From Leuconostoc pseudomesenteroides KCTC 3652 (lineage in GTDB: Bacteria > Bacillota > Bacilli > Lactobacillales > Lactobacillaceae): a stretch of 64,000 nt of DNA. Under the pieces are notes generated by a model, which saw only the letters and a list, made by a program, of their open reading frames with translations, did no database searches and was not told the DNA's origin. Shown here one piece after another: positions 1-9,232 of the stretch (position 1 is the stretch's first letter; every line of letters starts with the position of its first letter). The stretch lies in the NCBI RefSeq assembly GCF_014634745.1, contig NZ_BMBP01000005.1, positions 62,001-126,000 of the forward strand, in the 5' to 3' direction. The position numbers were made by a program, and so were the translations under genes.

Positions 1-678
1 ATTAAAGTTGTGAGTTGGTATATTGGCTTGACGACTTTGTCTTGGTTGATGGATCAACTCATTACGTGGGCACCAATTGCGTTGGTCGTTATTTTCCAGC
101 AAGAAATTCGACGAGGGCTTGAGACTTTGGGACGACGTTTAACATGGCGTCGTCAGCATATTGATAATGCTAAGGAACAGCAACTTATCAAGAGCCTTGA
201 CGAAGCCTTACAGTATATGTCAAAGCGTCGAATTGGTGCACTAATCACGATTAAACGCGACACGAGTTTAGATGAATATATTAAAACTGGTATTAAGTTA
301 GATGCTTATATTACCAGCCAACTCTTGATTAATACATTTATTCCTAACACTCCGTTGCATGATGGGGCGGTGATCATTGATGATGATCGTGTTGCCGTAG
401 CAGCGGCCTATCTGCCACTTTCAGAAAGCACGCGTATTCCAAAAGAATTGGGAACGCGTCACCGTGCTGCCGTCGGCATTAGTGAGGCAAGTGATGCGAT
501 TACGGTAGTTGTTTCTGAAGAGACTGGTGAAATTTCCATTACACAAGATGGTGATTTATTGCGACACATGGCACGTGATGCCTACATGAATTTCTTTGAG
601 CGCCAGTTCATTGCACCAGTTAATGAGGCTGCTGCAAAACATTGGTGGCAAAGGAGTGGCGGGGGGTTAGCAAAATGA
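1..678 (+). CDS. cdaA: Diadenylate cyclase CdaA (5' end outside window)
   Basis: Membrane-associated diadenylate cyclase that makes c-di-AMP from two ATP. The frame is open from base 1, so the N-terminal membrane helices are partly missing; only the end of a hydrophobic segment is visible before the DAC domain. The two hallmark motifs are present: DGA (in HDGAVI, about 361-369) and RHR (in GTRHRAAVG, about 457-465). It is followed with a 4-nt ATGA overlap by cdaR and then glmM, the conserved Firmicutes arrangement in which CdaR and GlmM modulate the cyclase. Identity is secure; the true start lies upstream. Confidence 0.95.
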   Translation: MKVVSWYIGLTTLSWLMDQLITWAPIALVVIFQQEIRRGLETLGRRLTWRRQHIDNAKEQQLIKSLDEALQYMSKRRIGALITIKRDTSLDEYIKTGIKLDAYITSQLLINTFIPNTPLHDGAVIIDDDRVAVAAAYLPLSESTRIPKELGTRHRAAVGISEASDAITVVVSEETGEISITQDGDLLRHMARDAYMNFFERQFIAPVNEAAAKHWWQRSGGGLAK

Positions 679-1739
679 AAATGATTGGTCATTCAAAAAC
701 TGTTAACTTAGTGGTCTCTTTGGTCATGGCAATTCTTTTGTCAGCCTACGTCTTAAGCACTCGTTCCGCAACAACAAATGGTAGTGGCTCAGGTAATTTT
801 TCAACGCTAGTCCCTGAAAAAAGAGCAACCTTGAGTGTTCCCCTTAATTTACAATTTAATTCCGACAAATATGTTGTGGTCGGCGCGCCATCAACAGTGA
901 AGGTTGGTATTGAAGGTTCCATAGCGTTGGTGGCAGCTGCCCAAAATCGTAACGATATCCAAGCTAGCGCTGATTTAAGAGGGCTAGGTGTTGGTAAACA
1001 TACTGTTAAATTAGCACTTCGCGGTGTTAACGCTTCTCTAACATCAACTGTGACACCCCAAACAATTACTGTCACAATTGCGCGACGAAAAACCGCCACC
1101 GTGCCAGTCAAAGTAACTTATGATCATACTAAAATTGCTACGGGCTATGCTGTTAGTGGGACATCAGTAGATCCCAAATCGGTCAAAATTTCAGGGCCTA
1201 AAGCTAATGTTGAGGCAGTGACATCGGTTGAAGCTGCTGTCTCGTTAGATAATAATACTAAAAGTACGATTACTAAGTCTGCCAAACTCGTTGCACGTGA
1301 TAAAAACGGTGTAGTAGTTGAAGTTAACATTGATGCTAGTTCTGCCAGTGTTACTTTAAATGTTGGACCTGAAGACAGTAAAAAATTGTCTCTTTCAGCC
1401 ACTCTTAAAAATGCCAATGGGGCTAACTATACAGTCACTTTTGATCCAAAAACTGTGACAGCGTATGGGGCATCTGATATACTGAATTCGATTAGCACGT
1501 TATCTGTTCCGGTTGATGTGACTAATATTACGAGCAAAACAACTGTTTCGGTTGACTTACCTGATCAAACAGGAATTGATCATTATAGCGTGACGAAAGT
1601 ACAGGCGACGGTGACACCTGCAACTGATAGCAGTACATCATCAAGTAGTAGTTCAAGCTCTTCTTCCGATTCCGCCAGCACTTCCTCATCAAGCAGTAGT
1701 TCTAGTGCCAGTAGCAGTCAAAGTAGCTCATCATCATAA
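675..1739 (+). CDS. cdaR: CdaA regulator CdaR (YbbR-domain protein)
   Basis: Extracytoplasmic regulator of the diadenylate cyclase. One N-terminal membrane anchor (about residues 8-28) is followed by about three YbbR-type beta repeats and a long C-terminal tail, from about residue 318, almost entirely of serine with some Thr, Ala, Asp and Gln. The ATG at 675 is chosen because it overlaps the cdaA stop (ATGA) and follows a G-rich stretch; an upstream in-frame TTG at 642 lies inside cdaA and is less likely. The Ser-rich tail is the odd feature and would lie outside the membrane, possibly crossing the wall. Confidence 0.92.
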   Translation: MKMIGHSKTVNLVVSLVMAILLSAYVLSTRSATTNGSGSGNFSTLVPEKRATLSVPLNLQFNSDKYVVVGAPSTVKVGIEGSIALVAAAQNRNDIQASADLRGLGVGKHTVKLALRGVNASLTSTVTPQTITVTIARRKTATVPVKVTYDHTKIATGYAVSGTSVDPKSVKISGPKANVEAVTSVEAAVSLDNNTKSTITKSAKLVARDKNGVVVEVNIDASSASVTLNVGPEDSKKLSLSATLKNANGANYTVTFDPKTVTAYGASDILNSISTLSVPVDVTNITSKTTVSVDLPDQTGIDHYSVTKVQATVTPATDSSTSSSSSSSSSSDSASTSSSSSSSSASSSQSSSSS

Positions 1740-1757
1740 AAGTAAAGGACGATAATT

Positions 1758-3125
1758 ATGTCAGATATTAAATTAAAATATTTTGGAACAGACGGTGTTC
1801 GTGGCGTTGCTAATCAAAGCTTGACACCAGAATTAGCTTTTCGATTGGGCCGAACCGGCGGTGCAATTTTGACAAAACATGCACAAAACTCCGATAAGCG
1901 ACCAGTGGTTATTGTTGGTCGTGACACACGCATTTCAGGTGAAATGTTACAACAAGCGATTGTGGCAGGATTTTTATCAGTAGGTATTGATGTGTTGCGT
2001 TTAGGTGTTATTACAACACCGGCTGTTGCCTTTTTAGTTGAAAATTTGGAAGCGGATGCTGGGGTTCAAATTACCGCTTCTCATAATCCCGCTGCTGATA
2101 ATGGGATTAAGTTTTTTGGTAATGACGGTTTTAAATTGTCTGATGAACTTGAATATGAAATTGAACAGTTACTTGATGCCCCTGAAGACAACTTACCACG
2201 TCCAAGTGCTGATGGTATTGGAATTGCTAACAATTATCCTGAGGGCGTACAAAAGTATTTGGAGTTCTTGCAAAAGACAATTCCAACCAACCTAGAAGGT
2301 ATGCGTGTTGCTTTGGATGGCGCTAATGGCGCAACTAGTGGCTTATTGGCGAGATTATTTGCTGACTTGGGAACTGATTTCATTACACTGGGTACCGAAC
2401 CAAATGGTATTAATATTAATGATGGCGTTGGCTCAACTCATCCAGAAGCATTATCTGAATTGGTCAAAGGTAGTGAAGTTGATGCAGGATTAGCTTTTGA
2501 TGGTGATGGTGATCGCTTGATTGCCGTAACAGAAGATGGCGAAATTGTTGATGGTGATAAAATCATGTTTATCACAGGAAAGTTTTTAAATGAACAAGGC
2601 CGGCTTAAGCATAACACAGTTGTGTCAACTGTAATGAGCAATATTGGCTTTTATAAAGCCTTAGCCGAAAATGATATGCAAAGCATCAAAACAGCTGTTG
2701 GTGATCGTTATGTTATGGCTGAAATGATGGCTAATGATTATAACCTTGGCGGAGAACAATCCGGTCATATTATTTTCAGAGATTGGGCTACGACTGGTGA
2801 CGGTTTGCTGACAGCCTTGCAGCTGCTTTACGTGATGCACGAAACCGGTAAAAAGCTTTCTGAACTAGCTGCTGAAGTTTCAATTTATCCGCAGAAATTA
2901 GTGAATGTCAAAGTTGCTGATAAATTTGCTTTGCAACATGATGCTGATGTTGTTGCAAAAATTGCTGAAGTAGAAACAAAGATGTCTGGTGATGGTCGTG
3001 TCTTAGTGAGGCCTTCAGGAACTGAACCACTACTGCGTGTGATGGTCGAAGCGGCGACACCAGAATTGGTCGAGCAATATACATCAGAAATTGTTGACGT
3101 TGTACGTGAAAAAGCTGAAATTTAA
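1758..3125 (+). CDS. glmM: Phosphoglucosamine mutase GlmM
   Basis: Converts glucosamine-6-phosphate to glucosamine-1-phosphate for UDP-GlcNAc and peptidoglycan synthesis. The 455 residues match the family length. Visible motifs are the start [10 protein letters not shown], the phosphoserine loop [12 protein letters not shown], the metal loop DGDGDR and the sugar-phosphate loop RPSGTEP. Third gene of the cdaA-cdaR-glmM operon, 18 nt after cdaR with an AAAGGAC ribosome binding site. In related Firmicutes GlmM binds and inhibits CdaA. A terminator follows at 3160. Confidence 0.97.
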   Translation: MSDIKLKYFGTDGVRGVANQSLTPELAFRLGRTGGAILTKHAQNSDKRPVVIVGRDTRISGEMLQQAIVAGFLSVGIDVLRLGVITTPAVAFLVENLEADAGVQITASHNPAADNGIKFFGNDGFKLSDELEYEIEQLLDAPEDNLPRPSADGIGIANNYPEGVQKYLEFLQKTIPTNLEGMRVALDGANGATSGLLARLFADLGTDFITLGTEPNGININDGVGSTHPEALSELVKGSEVDAGLAFDGDGDRLIAVTEDGEIVDGDKIMFITGKFLNEQGRLKHNTVVSTVMSNIGFYKALAENDMQSIKTAVGDRYVMAEMMANDYNLGGEQSGHIIFRDWATTGDGLLTALQLLYVMHETGKKLSELAAEVSIYPQKLVNVKVADKFALQHDADVVAKIAEVETKMSGDGRVLVRPSGTEPLLRVMVEAATPELVEQYTSEIVDVVREKAEI

Positions 3126-3159
3126 GGTAGATAAAGTTTTTATCACATGATATTTTTTG

Positions 3160-3196
3160 ACGACTGTAATTTATCAAAATATACAGTCGTTTTTTG
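3160..3196 (+). terminator. Rho-independent terminator after glmM
   Basis: Nine-bp stem ACGACTGTA / TACAGTCGT around an AT-rich 13-nt loop, followed by a run of T. It closes the cdaA-cdaR-glmM operon. Confidence 0.85.
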
Positions 3197-3203
3197 ATAT
3201 AAT
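3195..3203 (+). promoter_or_regulatory. Extended -10 promoter for rnc-smc
   Basis: TGATATAAT is a TGN-extended -10 element directly after the glmM terminator. No good -35 is seen at 17 bp, as is common for extended -10 promoters. Transcription would begin near 3210, about 27 nt before the rnc GTG start. Confidence 0.55.
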
Positions 3204-3236
3204 AGACTGTATACTATGCTTTAAAAGGACGAGAAC

Positions 3237-3947
3237 GTGTCACAAGACAGTTTTAAAAAACATATATTAACGCAATATGGTATTCGTTTTAATGACGAAA
3301 CACTATTAACTGAAGCGCTGACTCAGCGCAATTATCTTAATGAACACCCTGATGACAAAGGACATGACTACCAAAGATTGGAATTTTTAGGTGATTCTGT
3401 CATGCAAGTGACTGTTGCAGAATATCTATTCAAACGCTATCCAAATTGGCATGAAGGTCAATTAACCGAGATGCGGATTGCAATGGTGCAAACACGATCT
3501 TTTGCGCATTTTGCCCGTTTAGTTCATTTAAATGAAGGTATTCGGTTGGGCAAAGGTGAAGAAATGAGCGGCGCGCGCGATCGCGATTCATTACTAGAAG
3601 ACATCTGGGAAGCCTTTATTGGGGCCTTATACTTAGATCAAGGGCCAAAAGAAGTGAACCAATTTCTTGATAAAACATTGTTCGCAGCGATTGATACTGA
3701 TTTTTTTGACAGATTCATTGACTTTAAAAGTCGATTGCAAGAACGTTTGCAAGTAAAGGGAACAGTTGATATTGCTTATCGCACAGAAAAGGAAGAACAG
3801 TTAGCAGATAATACACAATTATTTGAGGCAAGTGTATCTGTTGATGATAAAGAATTAGCGCGCGGGACTGGGAAGTCAATTAAAGATGCTGAAAAAGCAG
3901 CGGCGCGAACTGCCTTAAAATTATTGGAAGATAATGTCAGCCTATGA
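3237..3947 (+). CDS. rnc: Ribonuclease III
   Basis: Double-strand-specific endoribonuclease for rRNA and mRNA processing. 236 residues with the RNase III signature RLEFLGDSVMQV, the second acidic cluster EDIWEAFIGALYLDQG, and a C-terminal dsRNA-binding domain (about 160-232) ending in the typical KDAEKAAARTALKLL helix. The GTG start at 3237 is set by AAAGGAC 6 nt upstream. It overlaps smc by 4 nt (ATGA), a pairing conserved in Firmicutes. Confidence 0.97.
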   Translation: MSQDSFKKHILTQYGIRFNDETLLTEALTQRNYLNEHPDDKGHDYQRLEFLGDSVMQVTVAEYLFKRYPNWHEGQLTEMRIAMVQTRSFAHFARLVHLNEGIRLGKGEEMSGARDRDSLLEDIWEAFIGALYLDQGPKEVNQFLDKTLFAAIDTDFFDRFIDFKSRLQERLQVKGTVDIAYRTEKEEQLADNTQLFEASVSVDDKELARGTGKSIKDAEKAAARTALKLLEDNVSL

Positions 3948-6900
3948 AATTGAAATCACTTGAGATTAGCGGATTTAAGTCATTCGCCGACAAAACAATG
4001 ATTGAATTTATGCCAGGGATGACTGGTATTGTTGGTCCAAATGGATCAGGAAAATCAAACATTATTGAAGCAATTCGCTGGGTAATGGGAGAACAAAGTG
4101 CTAAAGATTTGCGTGGGACAAAAATGTCCGACGTTATTTTTGGTGGCACCAATAAACGTGGCGCACTCAACCGTGCAGAAGTAGCCATTACATTTGATAA
4201 CAGTGATCATTATGTTAATTCGGATTTTAGTGAAATTCGTGTGACACGTAAATTGTACAGAAGTGGCGAAAGTGTTTATCAAATTAATGGTGTTGAAAGC
4301 CGCTTGCGAGATATTCACGATTTATTTATGGATACCGGACTAGGACGAGAAAGCTTTTCAATTATTTCTCAAGGTCGCGTGGAAAGTATTTTTAATGCTA
4401 AACCAGAAGACCGCCGTGGCATTATTGAAGAAGTAGCTGGTGTATATAAATATAAACAAAATAAAGAAAAAGCACAGAAAGAGTTATCACAAACGAGCGA
4501 TAATTTGTCCCGTGTTGCTGATATTATTCACGAAATTGAAGATAGAATTGAACCTTTGGCTGAACAATCCGCCCAAGCTACTGATTATTTATCTCAAAAA
4601 GAGCGGTTTGACACTTTAGATAAGGCGCGTTTAGCTTTAACAATACATGCTGTTGATGTACAAGCTGAGCAAGTCAAGGAAAAATATACAGATCAACAGA
4701 AACAAGTTGCAACTGCCAAAGCCACCTTGTCACAAATTAACGACATGTTATCGCAAAAAAGGCAGGAACGTGTCAGTCAGCAGTTGAAACGCGATCAACT
4801 TCAAAATGATATTTTAAAATTGACGCAAATTCATGAGCGCATGGTTGGTGCACAAAACTTGAGTCAACAACAAACGACTACTTTGGAGCGTGATATTGAC
4901 GAGGTGACACGGTCAACTGCTGCGGTAAATGAGAAAATATTAGCGTTATCGTCGCAAATTGCGCCACTACAACAGCAAGAATCAGAACTAAAACAACAAA
5001 AATCAATACTAAAACAAAAGCTGACACAGTTTGATGATATGACACAATCAGAACTCAAGTCTCAACTGCAAGCCGACATCGAGAAAAATCGTCATGCTTA
5101 TATTCAAATAATGCAAGATATTGCAGCGTTGCACAATGCTAAAGTGAATGACGATAAGCAATTGGCTCAAATAATAAGTCGTTATCAGACTCTATCTGAG
5201 CGATTAAAAAACGAGACGGGCATCATGTCACAAGCACAGCAAGAAGTGGCTAATTACCAGCCAAATGATGCGGCACAACAGGATGTCTTGGCACTAAAAC
5301 AAGATGTTGCAAAAAGGCAAGAACAGTTTGATCATGCTGCAAAGGCGTATAAACAAGCTGAAACAAATTGGTACAATACATTAAATGATCTTAATAAAGT
5401 TCGTAGTCAACATGATGCTTTAACAGCGATGGATGATTATGCAGGATTTTACCAGGGTGTTCGGGCCTTAATGAAACCCCAAGTAAGAAATCAATTTGTG
5501 GGTATCAAAGGTGTCGTAGCAGAATTATTGACGGTACCTGCAGCTTATACATTAGCTATCGAAACGGTATTGGGAGGAATCTTACAGCAAATTATTGTAG
5601 ATCAAACCAGTACAGCCAAGTCAGTTATTGCTTACTTGACAAAAAATCGAGCTGGTCGTGTGACAATTTTGCCAATTGATACAATAAAGCCACGTCATTT
5701 AAATGGTTTAGAACAGGCGCGCAGGATGGCTGGTTTTATTGGAATCGCTGCCGATTTAGTGACTATGCCTGAAGAAATGACGGCCATTAAGACAAATATT
5801 TTGGGACATATTGTGGTTGCTAAAGACTTGAACAGCGCCACTGAAATTGCAAAAGCTAATCAATATCGCTTTCGTATTGTGACTCTTGATGGACAACTAA
5901 TCAATGCCGGCGGTTCAATGACAGGTGGCGCAACACAAAAGAGAGGCGCAACGATTTTGAGTCGCCAAACTGAAATTGCAACGCTTACTCAGAAAATAAC
6001 TGATTTAGCAGAACAATCAAAATCACAAGAGCTTGAATTGCAGGCGCAACGACGCGATGGCGAAAACATTAGAGAGTCTCTGGTTGAAGCGCAAACAAAG
6101 CTAAAATCTGCCAATGATGATGTCCAAAAAGTTGACTATGAATTGCAACGCAAGCAAGACACATTGCAACAGCAAAAACGCGTTGTTCAGGCGCTTGAAT
6201 TTGAGCTAAAGGACATTGAGTCGCAGCAAGAGGAGTTAGCGACACAACTACAGCGTTGTGAGTTAGAATTAGATGAAAAGCAAGCACAAAAACGGGCACA
6301 AGAACTTGAATCTCAAGAATTATCTCGAGCTTTGGAATCGGCTTCTAACAAGGCGCAAAGCCATAATGAAGATAAAGTTGCTATCCAGACAGAATATGTC
6401 ACTTTAACCGGTAAGTTAGAAACAGTGACAAGTCAACTCGCTATTCTGAGAAACCAACAACAGGAGTTAGAATCTCAAGCTGCAGGTCTTACAGTTAAAC
6501 GCAATGATTTACAAGAAAAATTAACGGCAACACAAAATGACATCGCGACAGAACAACAAGTTTCAGAAACGGTTGAAAAACTTGCAAAAGTCCAAAAAGA
6601 ACATGATGATACTAGCCAACAGCTAACAATTATCACTGATAATTTATCTGTTTTGGAAACACAGTTTGCCAAACAACAAGAAACGCTACGATCGGTGATG
6701 GCATTAGAAAGTGATCTTGCGGCACAACAAGCTAGGCTCACGACACAAAATGAGAATTTATTGGCACAACTAGAATCACAGTATGATATTAGTGATAGTC
6801 AAGGCCTTTATCAGCAATTAGCTGATTTGAATCTAGAAACAGTCACGGATCAACTGAAACTTATCAAGCGTAGCTTGGATGAAATTGGTAATGTTAATAT

Positions 6901-7498
6901 TGGTGCCATTGAAGAATATGAAGCGGTTAAGCAACGTTTTGATTTTTTAACACAGCAGCGTGATGATTTGTTATCTGCAAAAGATAATCTGCTACAAACA
7001 ATTGATGAGATGGATGAAGAAGTTCAAATTCGCTTTAAACACACATTTGACGCTGTTGCACAACATTTTGGTCGCATTTTCACCCAAATGTTTGGCGGTG
7101 GTCGTGCAGAAATTAAGTTGACAGATCCAGAGCATCTCTTAACGACGGGCATTGATATTACGGCACAACCACCTGGCAAAAAGTTCCAACAAATGAGTTT
7201 GTTGTCTGGTGGTGAAAAGGCGTTGACAGCTATTACGTTATTATTTGCCATTTTACAAGTCCGTCCAGTGCCGTTTGTAGTACTTGATGAGGCCGAAGCA
7301 GCGTTAGATGAAGCAAACGTGGCGAGGTTTGCGCGTTATTTACACGAATTTTCTGGTGAAACACAATTTATTGTCATTACACATCGAAAAGGTACAATGA
7401 TGAATGCCAACTTATTATATGGTGTGACAATGCAAGAAGCTGGTGTATCGAAAATGGTGGCTGTTGATTTGGATAATATGGCTGAAACGGCTTCCTAA
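3944..7498 (+). CDS. smc: Chromosome segregation protein SMC
   Basis: Condensin ATPase that compacts and separates the chromosome. 1184 residues, the usual length. Walker A GPNGSGKSN is at residues 31-39. Two long coiled coils flank a hinge (about 500-670, containing GGSMTGGA). The C-terminal head carries the ABC signature LSGGEKALTAI and Walker B FVVLDEAEAALDEANV. The coiled-coil arms are very rich in Gln and Glu. Translationally coupled to rnc by ATGA. Confidence 0.97.
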   Translation: MKLKSLEISGFKSFADKTMIEFMPGMTGIVGPNGSGKSNIIEAIRWVMGEQSAKDLRGTKMSDVIFGGTNKRGALNRAEVAITFDNSDHYVNSDFSEIRVTRKLYRSGESVYQINGVESRLRDIHDLFMDTGLGRESFSIISQGRVESIFNAKPEDRRGIIEEVAGVYKYKQNKEKAQKELSQTSDNLSRVADIIHEIEDRIEPLAEQSAQATDYLSQKERFDTLDKARLALTIHAVDVQAEQVKEKYTDQQKQVATAKATLSQINDMLSQKRQERVSQQLKRDQLQNDILKLTQIHERMVGAQNLSQQQTTTLERDIDEVTRSTAAVNEKILALSSQIAPLQQQESELKQQKSILKQKLTQFDDMTQSELKSQLQADIEKNRHAYIQIMQDIAALHNAKVNDDKQLAQIISRYQTLSERLKNETGIMSQAQQEVANYQPNDAAQQDVLALKQDVAKRQEQFDHAAKAYKQAETNWYNTLNDLNKVRSQHDALTAMDDYAGFYQGVRALMKPQVRNQFVGIKGVVAELLTVPAAYTLAIETVLGGILQQIIVDQTSTAKSVIAYLTKNRAGRVTILPIDTIKPRHLNGLEQARRMAGFIGIAADLVTMPEEMTAIKTNILGHIVVAKDLNSATEIAKANQYRFRIVTLDGQLINAGGSMTGGATQKRGATILSRQTEIATLTQKITDLAEQSKSQELELQAQRRDGENIRESLVEAQTKLKSANDDVQKVDYELQRKQDTLQQQKRVVQALEFELKDIESQQEELATQLQRCELELDEKQAQKRAQELESQELSRALESASNKAQSHNEDKVAIQTEYVTLTGKLETVTSQLAILRNQQQELESQAAGLTVKRNDLQEKLTATQNDIATEQQVSETVEKLAKVQKEHDDTSQQLTIITDNLSVLETQFAKQQETLRSVMALESDLAAQQARLTTQNENLLAQLESQYDISDSQGLYQQLADLNLETVTDQLKLIKRSLDEIGNVNIGAIEEYEAVKQRFDFLTQQRDDLLSAKDNLLQTIDEMDEEVQIRFKHTFDAVAQHFGRIFTQMFGGGRAEIKLTDPEHLLTTGIDITAQPPGKKFQQMSLLSGGEKALTAITLLFAILQVRPVPFVVLDEAEAALDEANVARFARYLHEFSGETQFIVITHRKGTMMNANLLYGVTMQEAGVSKMVAVDLDNMAETAS

Positions 7499-7545
7499 AT
7501 ATGGCGTGATAAGATGATTACCAATAATGAATAAAGGAGAAACAA

Positions 7546-8835
7546 ATGGGATTATTTGATATTTTCCGTAAAAAGAAGAATAACGTTGAGCCCGAATCAA
7601 CGACTAATTCAGAAAGTTTGTCAGAATCGCAATTTGAAACTTTATCACAATCAAACAGCGAAACAACGACGAGTAGTGCTTTAACACAACCGGTTATGGA
7701 ACAAGTTGGTTTAGTTGATGAACGCGAAGCTGATGAATGGTCAAAAGCGCTTGACAAAAAGAGTGAAGCGATTCATGATCTGCCAGAATCAGAATCAGAA
7801 TCAGAATCAGAATCAGAATCAGAATCAGAATCAGAATCAGAATCAGAATCAGAATCAGAATCAGAATCAGAATCAGAATCAGAGGATGAAATTGAACGAA
7901 ATGAGCAGCAGGTTTATGACGAAGGCTTGAAAAAATCACGGACAGGATTTGCTGAAAGATTTAATCGCTTTTTAGCTAATTTTCGTACCGTAGATGAAGA
8001 TTTTTTCGAAGATCTGGAAGAAACTTTAGTCGGTGCTGATGTTGGTTTTGATATGGCGATTAAAATCAGTGACGAATTGCGAGAAGAAGTTAAATTAGCC
8101 AATGCCAAACGCAAAGAAGATGTGCGTGATGTGATTATCAAAAAAATGGTTGATTTATACGAAGCAGATGGTGTAAATGAAGATACACAAATGCATTTTG
8201 CACCAAATGGCAGTACTACCGTGATTTTGTTTGTCGGTGTTAATGGTGTTGGTAAAACAACAACAATTGGTAAGCTTGCCAGCAAGTACCAACAAGCAGG
8301 AAAATCTGTTTTGCTGGCGGCTGCGGATACATTCCGAGCTGGCGCTACCAAGCAATTACAAGAGTGGGGCGAGCGAGCAAATGTGCCTGTGGTTGCTGGT
8401 AAAGAAAAAGCTGATCCGGCTTCTGTTGTCTTTGAGGCGGTTGCTAAAGCACGCGATGAACATTATGACATTTTATTTGTCGACACGGCTGGCCGTTTGC
8501 AAAATAATGTCAATTTAATGCAAGAACTAGAAAAAATGAAGCGCATTATTCAACGCGAAATTCCTGATGCACCACATGAAGTTTTGTTAGTGCTTGACGC
8601 GACAACTGGCCAAAACGCATTACAGCAAGCTAAACTATTCAAAGATTCTTCGGACGTAACTGGCATCGTTTTGACTAAAATGGATGGCACAGCAAAAGGT
8701 GGCATCGTCTTTGCCATTCGAAATGAAATGCATTTGCCAGTCAAATGGATTGGATTTGGTGAAAAAGCGAGCGATTTGCGCGAATTTAAGCCAGAAGAGT
8801 TTGTCTACGGATTGTTTAAAGAGTTGGTATCGTGA
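7546..8835 (+). CDS. ftsY: Signal recognition particle receptor FtsY
   Basis: SRP receptor GTPase that docks ribosome-SRP complexes at the membrane. 429 residues: a short basic N-terminus, an acidic A domain (to about 125), then the NG domain with G1 GVNGVGKTTTIGKLA, DTAGRLQ and TKMDGTAKGG. The A domain contains a pure (Ser-Glu)n run encoded by 16 GAATCA hexamers. Because the unit is 6 bp, copy changes would lengthen or shorten the acidic run without breaking the frame. A clear AAAGGAG lies 8 nt before the ATG. It overlaps ylxM by one base. Confidence 0.96.
   Translation: MGLFDIFRKKKNNVEPESTTNSESLSESQFETLSQSNSETTTSSALTQPVMEQVGLVDEREADEWSKALDKKSEAIHDLPESESESESESESESESESESESESESESESESEDEIERNEQQVYDEGLKKSRTGFAERFNRFLANFRTVDEDFFEDLEETLVGADVGFDMAIKISDELREEVKLANAKRKEDVRDVIIKKMVDLYEADGVNEDTQMHFAPNGSTTVILFVGVNGVGKTTTIGKLASKYQQAGKSVLLAAADTFRAGATKQLQEWGERANVPVVAGKEKADPASVVFEAVAKARDEHYDILFVDTAGRLQNNVNLMQELEKMKRIIQREIPDAPHEVLLVLDATTGQNALQQAKLFKDSSDVTGIVLTKMDGTAKGGIVFAIRNEMHLPVKWIGFGEKASDLREFKPEEFVYGLFKELVS
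7786..7881 (+). repeat. 16 x GAATCA tandem hexanucleotide inside ftsY
   Basis: Sixteen perfect consecutive GAATCA units (96 bp) encode alternating Ser-Glu in the FtsY acidic domain. Perfect identity between units points to recent slippage. The unit is a multiple of three, so length varies in frame. Confidence 0.97.
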
Positions 8836-9179
8836 TGGATTTAACCAAAAAAAATCATATCAATGCGCTATTTGGTTTTTATGATCAATTGTTGACCGAA
8901 AAGCAACAACAATATTTACAATATTATTTTGAAGATGATTTTTCAATTGTGGAAATTGCAAATGCAGAAAGTGTTAGTCGACAAGCGGTTTCCGACAACA
9001 TCAATCGGGCAATCGAATTACTAGAAAAATATGAAAGTCTTTTGCACCTACAAGCTAATTTTGAATCACGACAAGTGATTGAAAATGAAGTGGAAGAATA
9101 CATTAATACTCATTATAAAAGTGATGATGTGTTAAAATTATTGGTGCAGAAGCTTTTAAATACAGAAATGGATAACTAG
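8835..9179 (+). CDS. ylxM: SRP-associated DNA-binding-like protein YlxM
   Basis: UPF0122 family protein of about 114 residues with a sigma-factor-like helix-turn-helix (DDFSIVEIANAESVSRQAVSDNI). It is found between or beside ftsY and ffh in Gram-positives and, in streptococci, modulates SRP GTPase activity. The ATG at 8835 overlaps the ftsY stop (TGATG); a GTG three bases earlier is an alternative. No separate promoter is seen, so it is probably cotranscribed with ftsY and ffh. Confidence 0.9.
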   Translation: MDLTKKNHINALFGFYDQLLTEKQQQYLQYYFEDDFSIVEIANAESVSRQAVSDNINRAIELLEKYESLLHLQANFESRQVIENEVEEYINTHYKSDDVLKLLVQKLLNTEMDN

Positions 9180-9232
9180 AAGGGAAACGTGTCACCTGTG
9201 AATATATCGCAGAAAGGACATACTCTAAAATT

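Noticed and set aside
7694-7939. Minus-strand frame of repeated Ile-Leu and plus-strand frame of repeated Asn-Gln opposite the ftsY repeat
   Set aside because: Both are shadows of the GAATCA array; no ribosome binding site and no independent coding signal.
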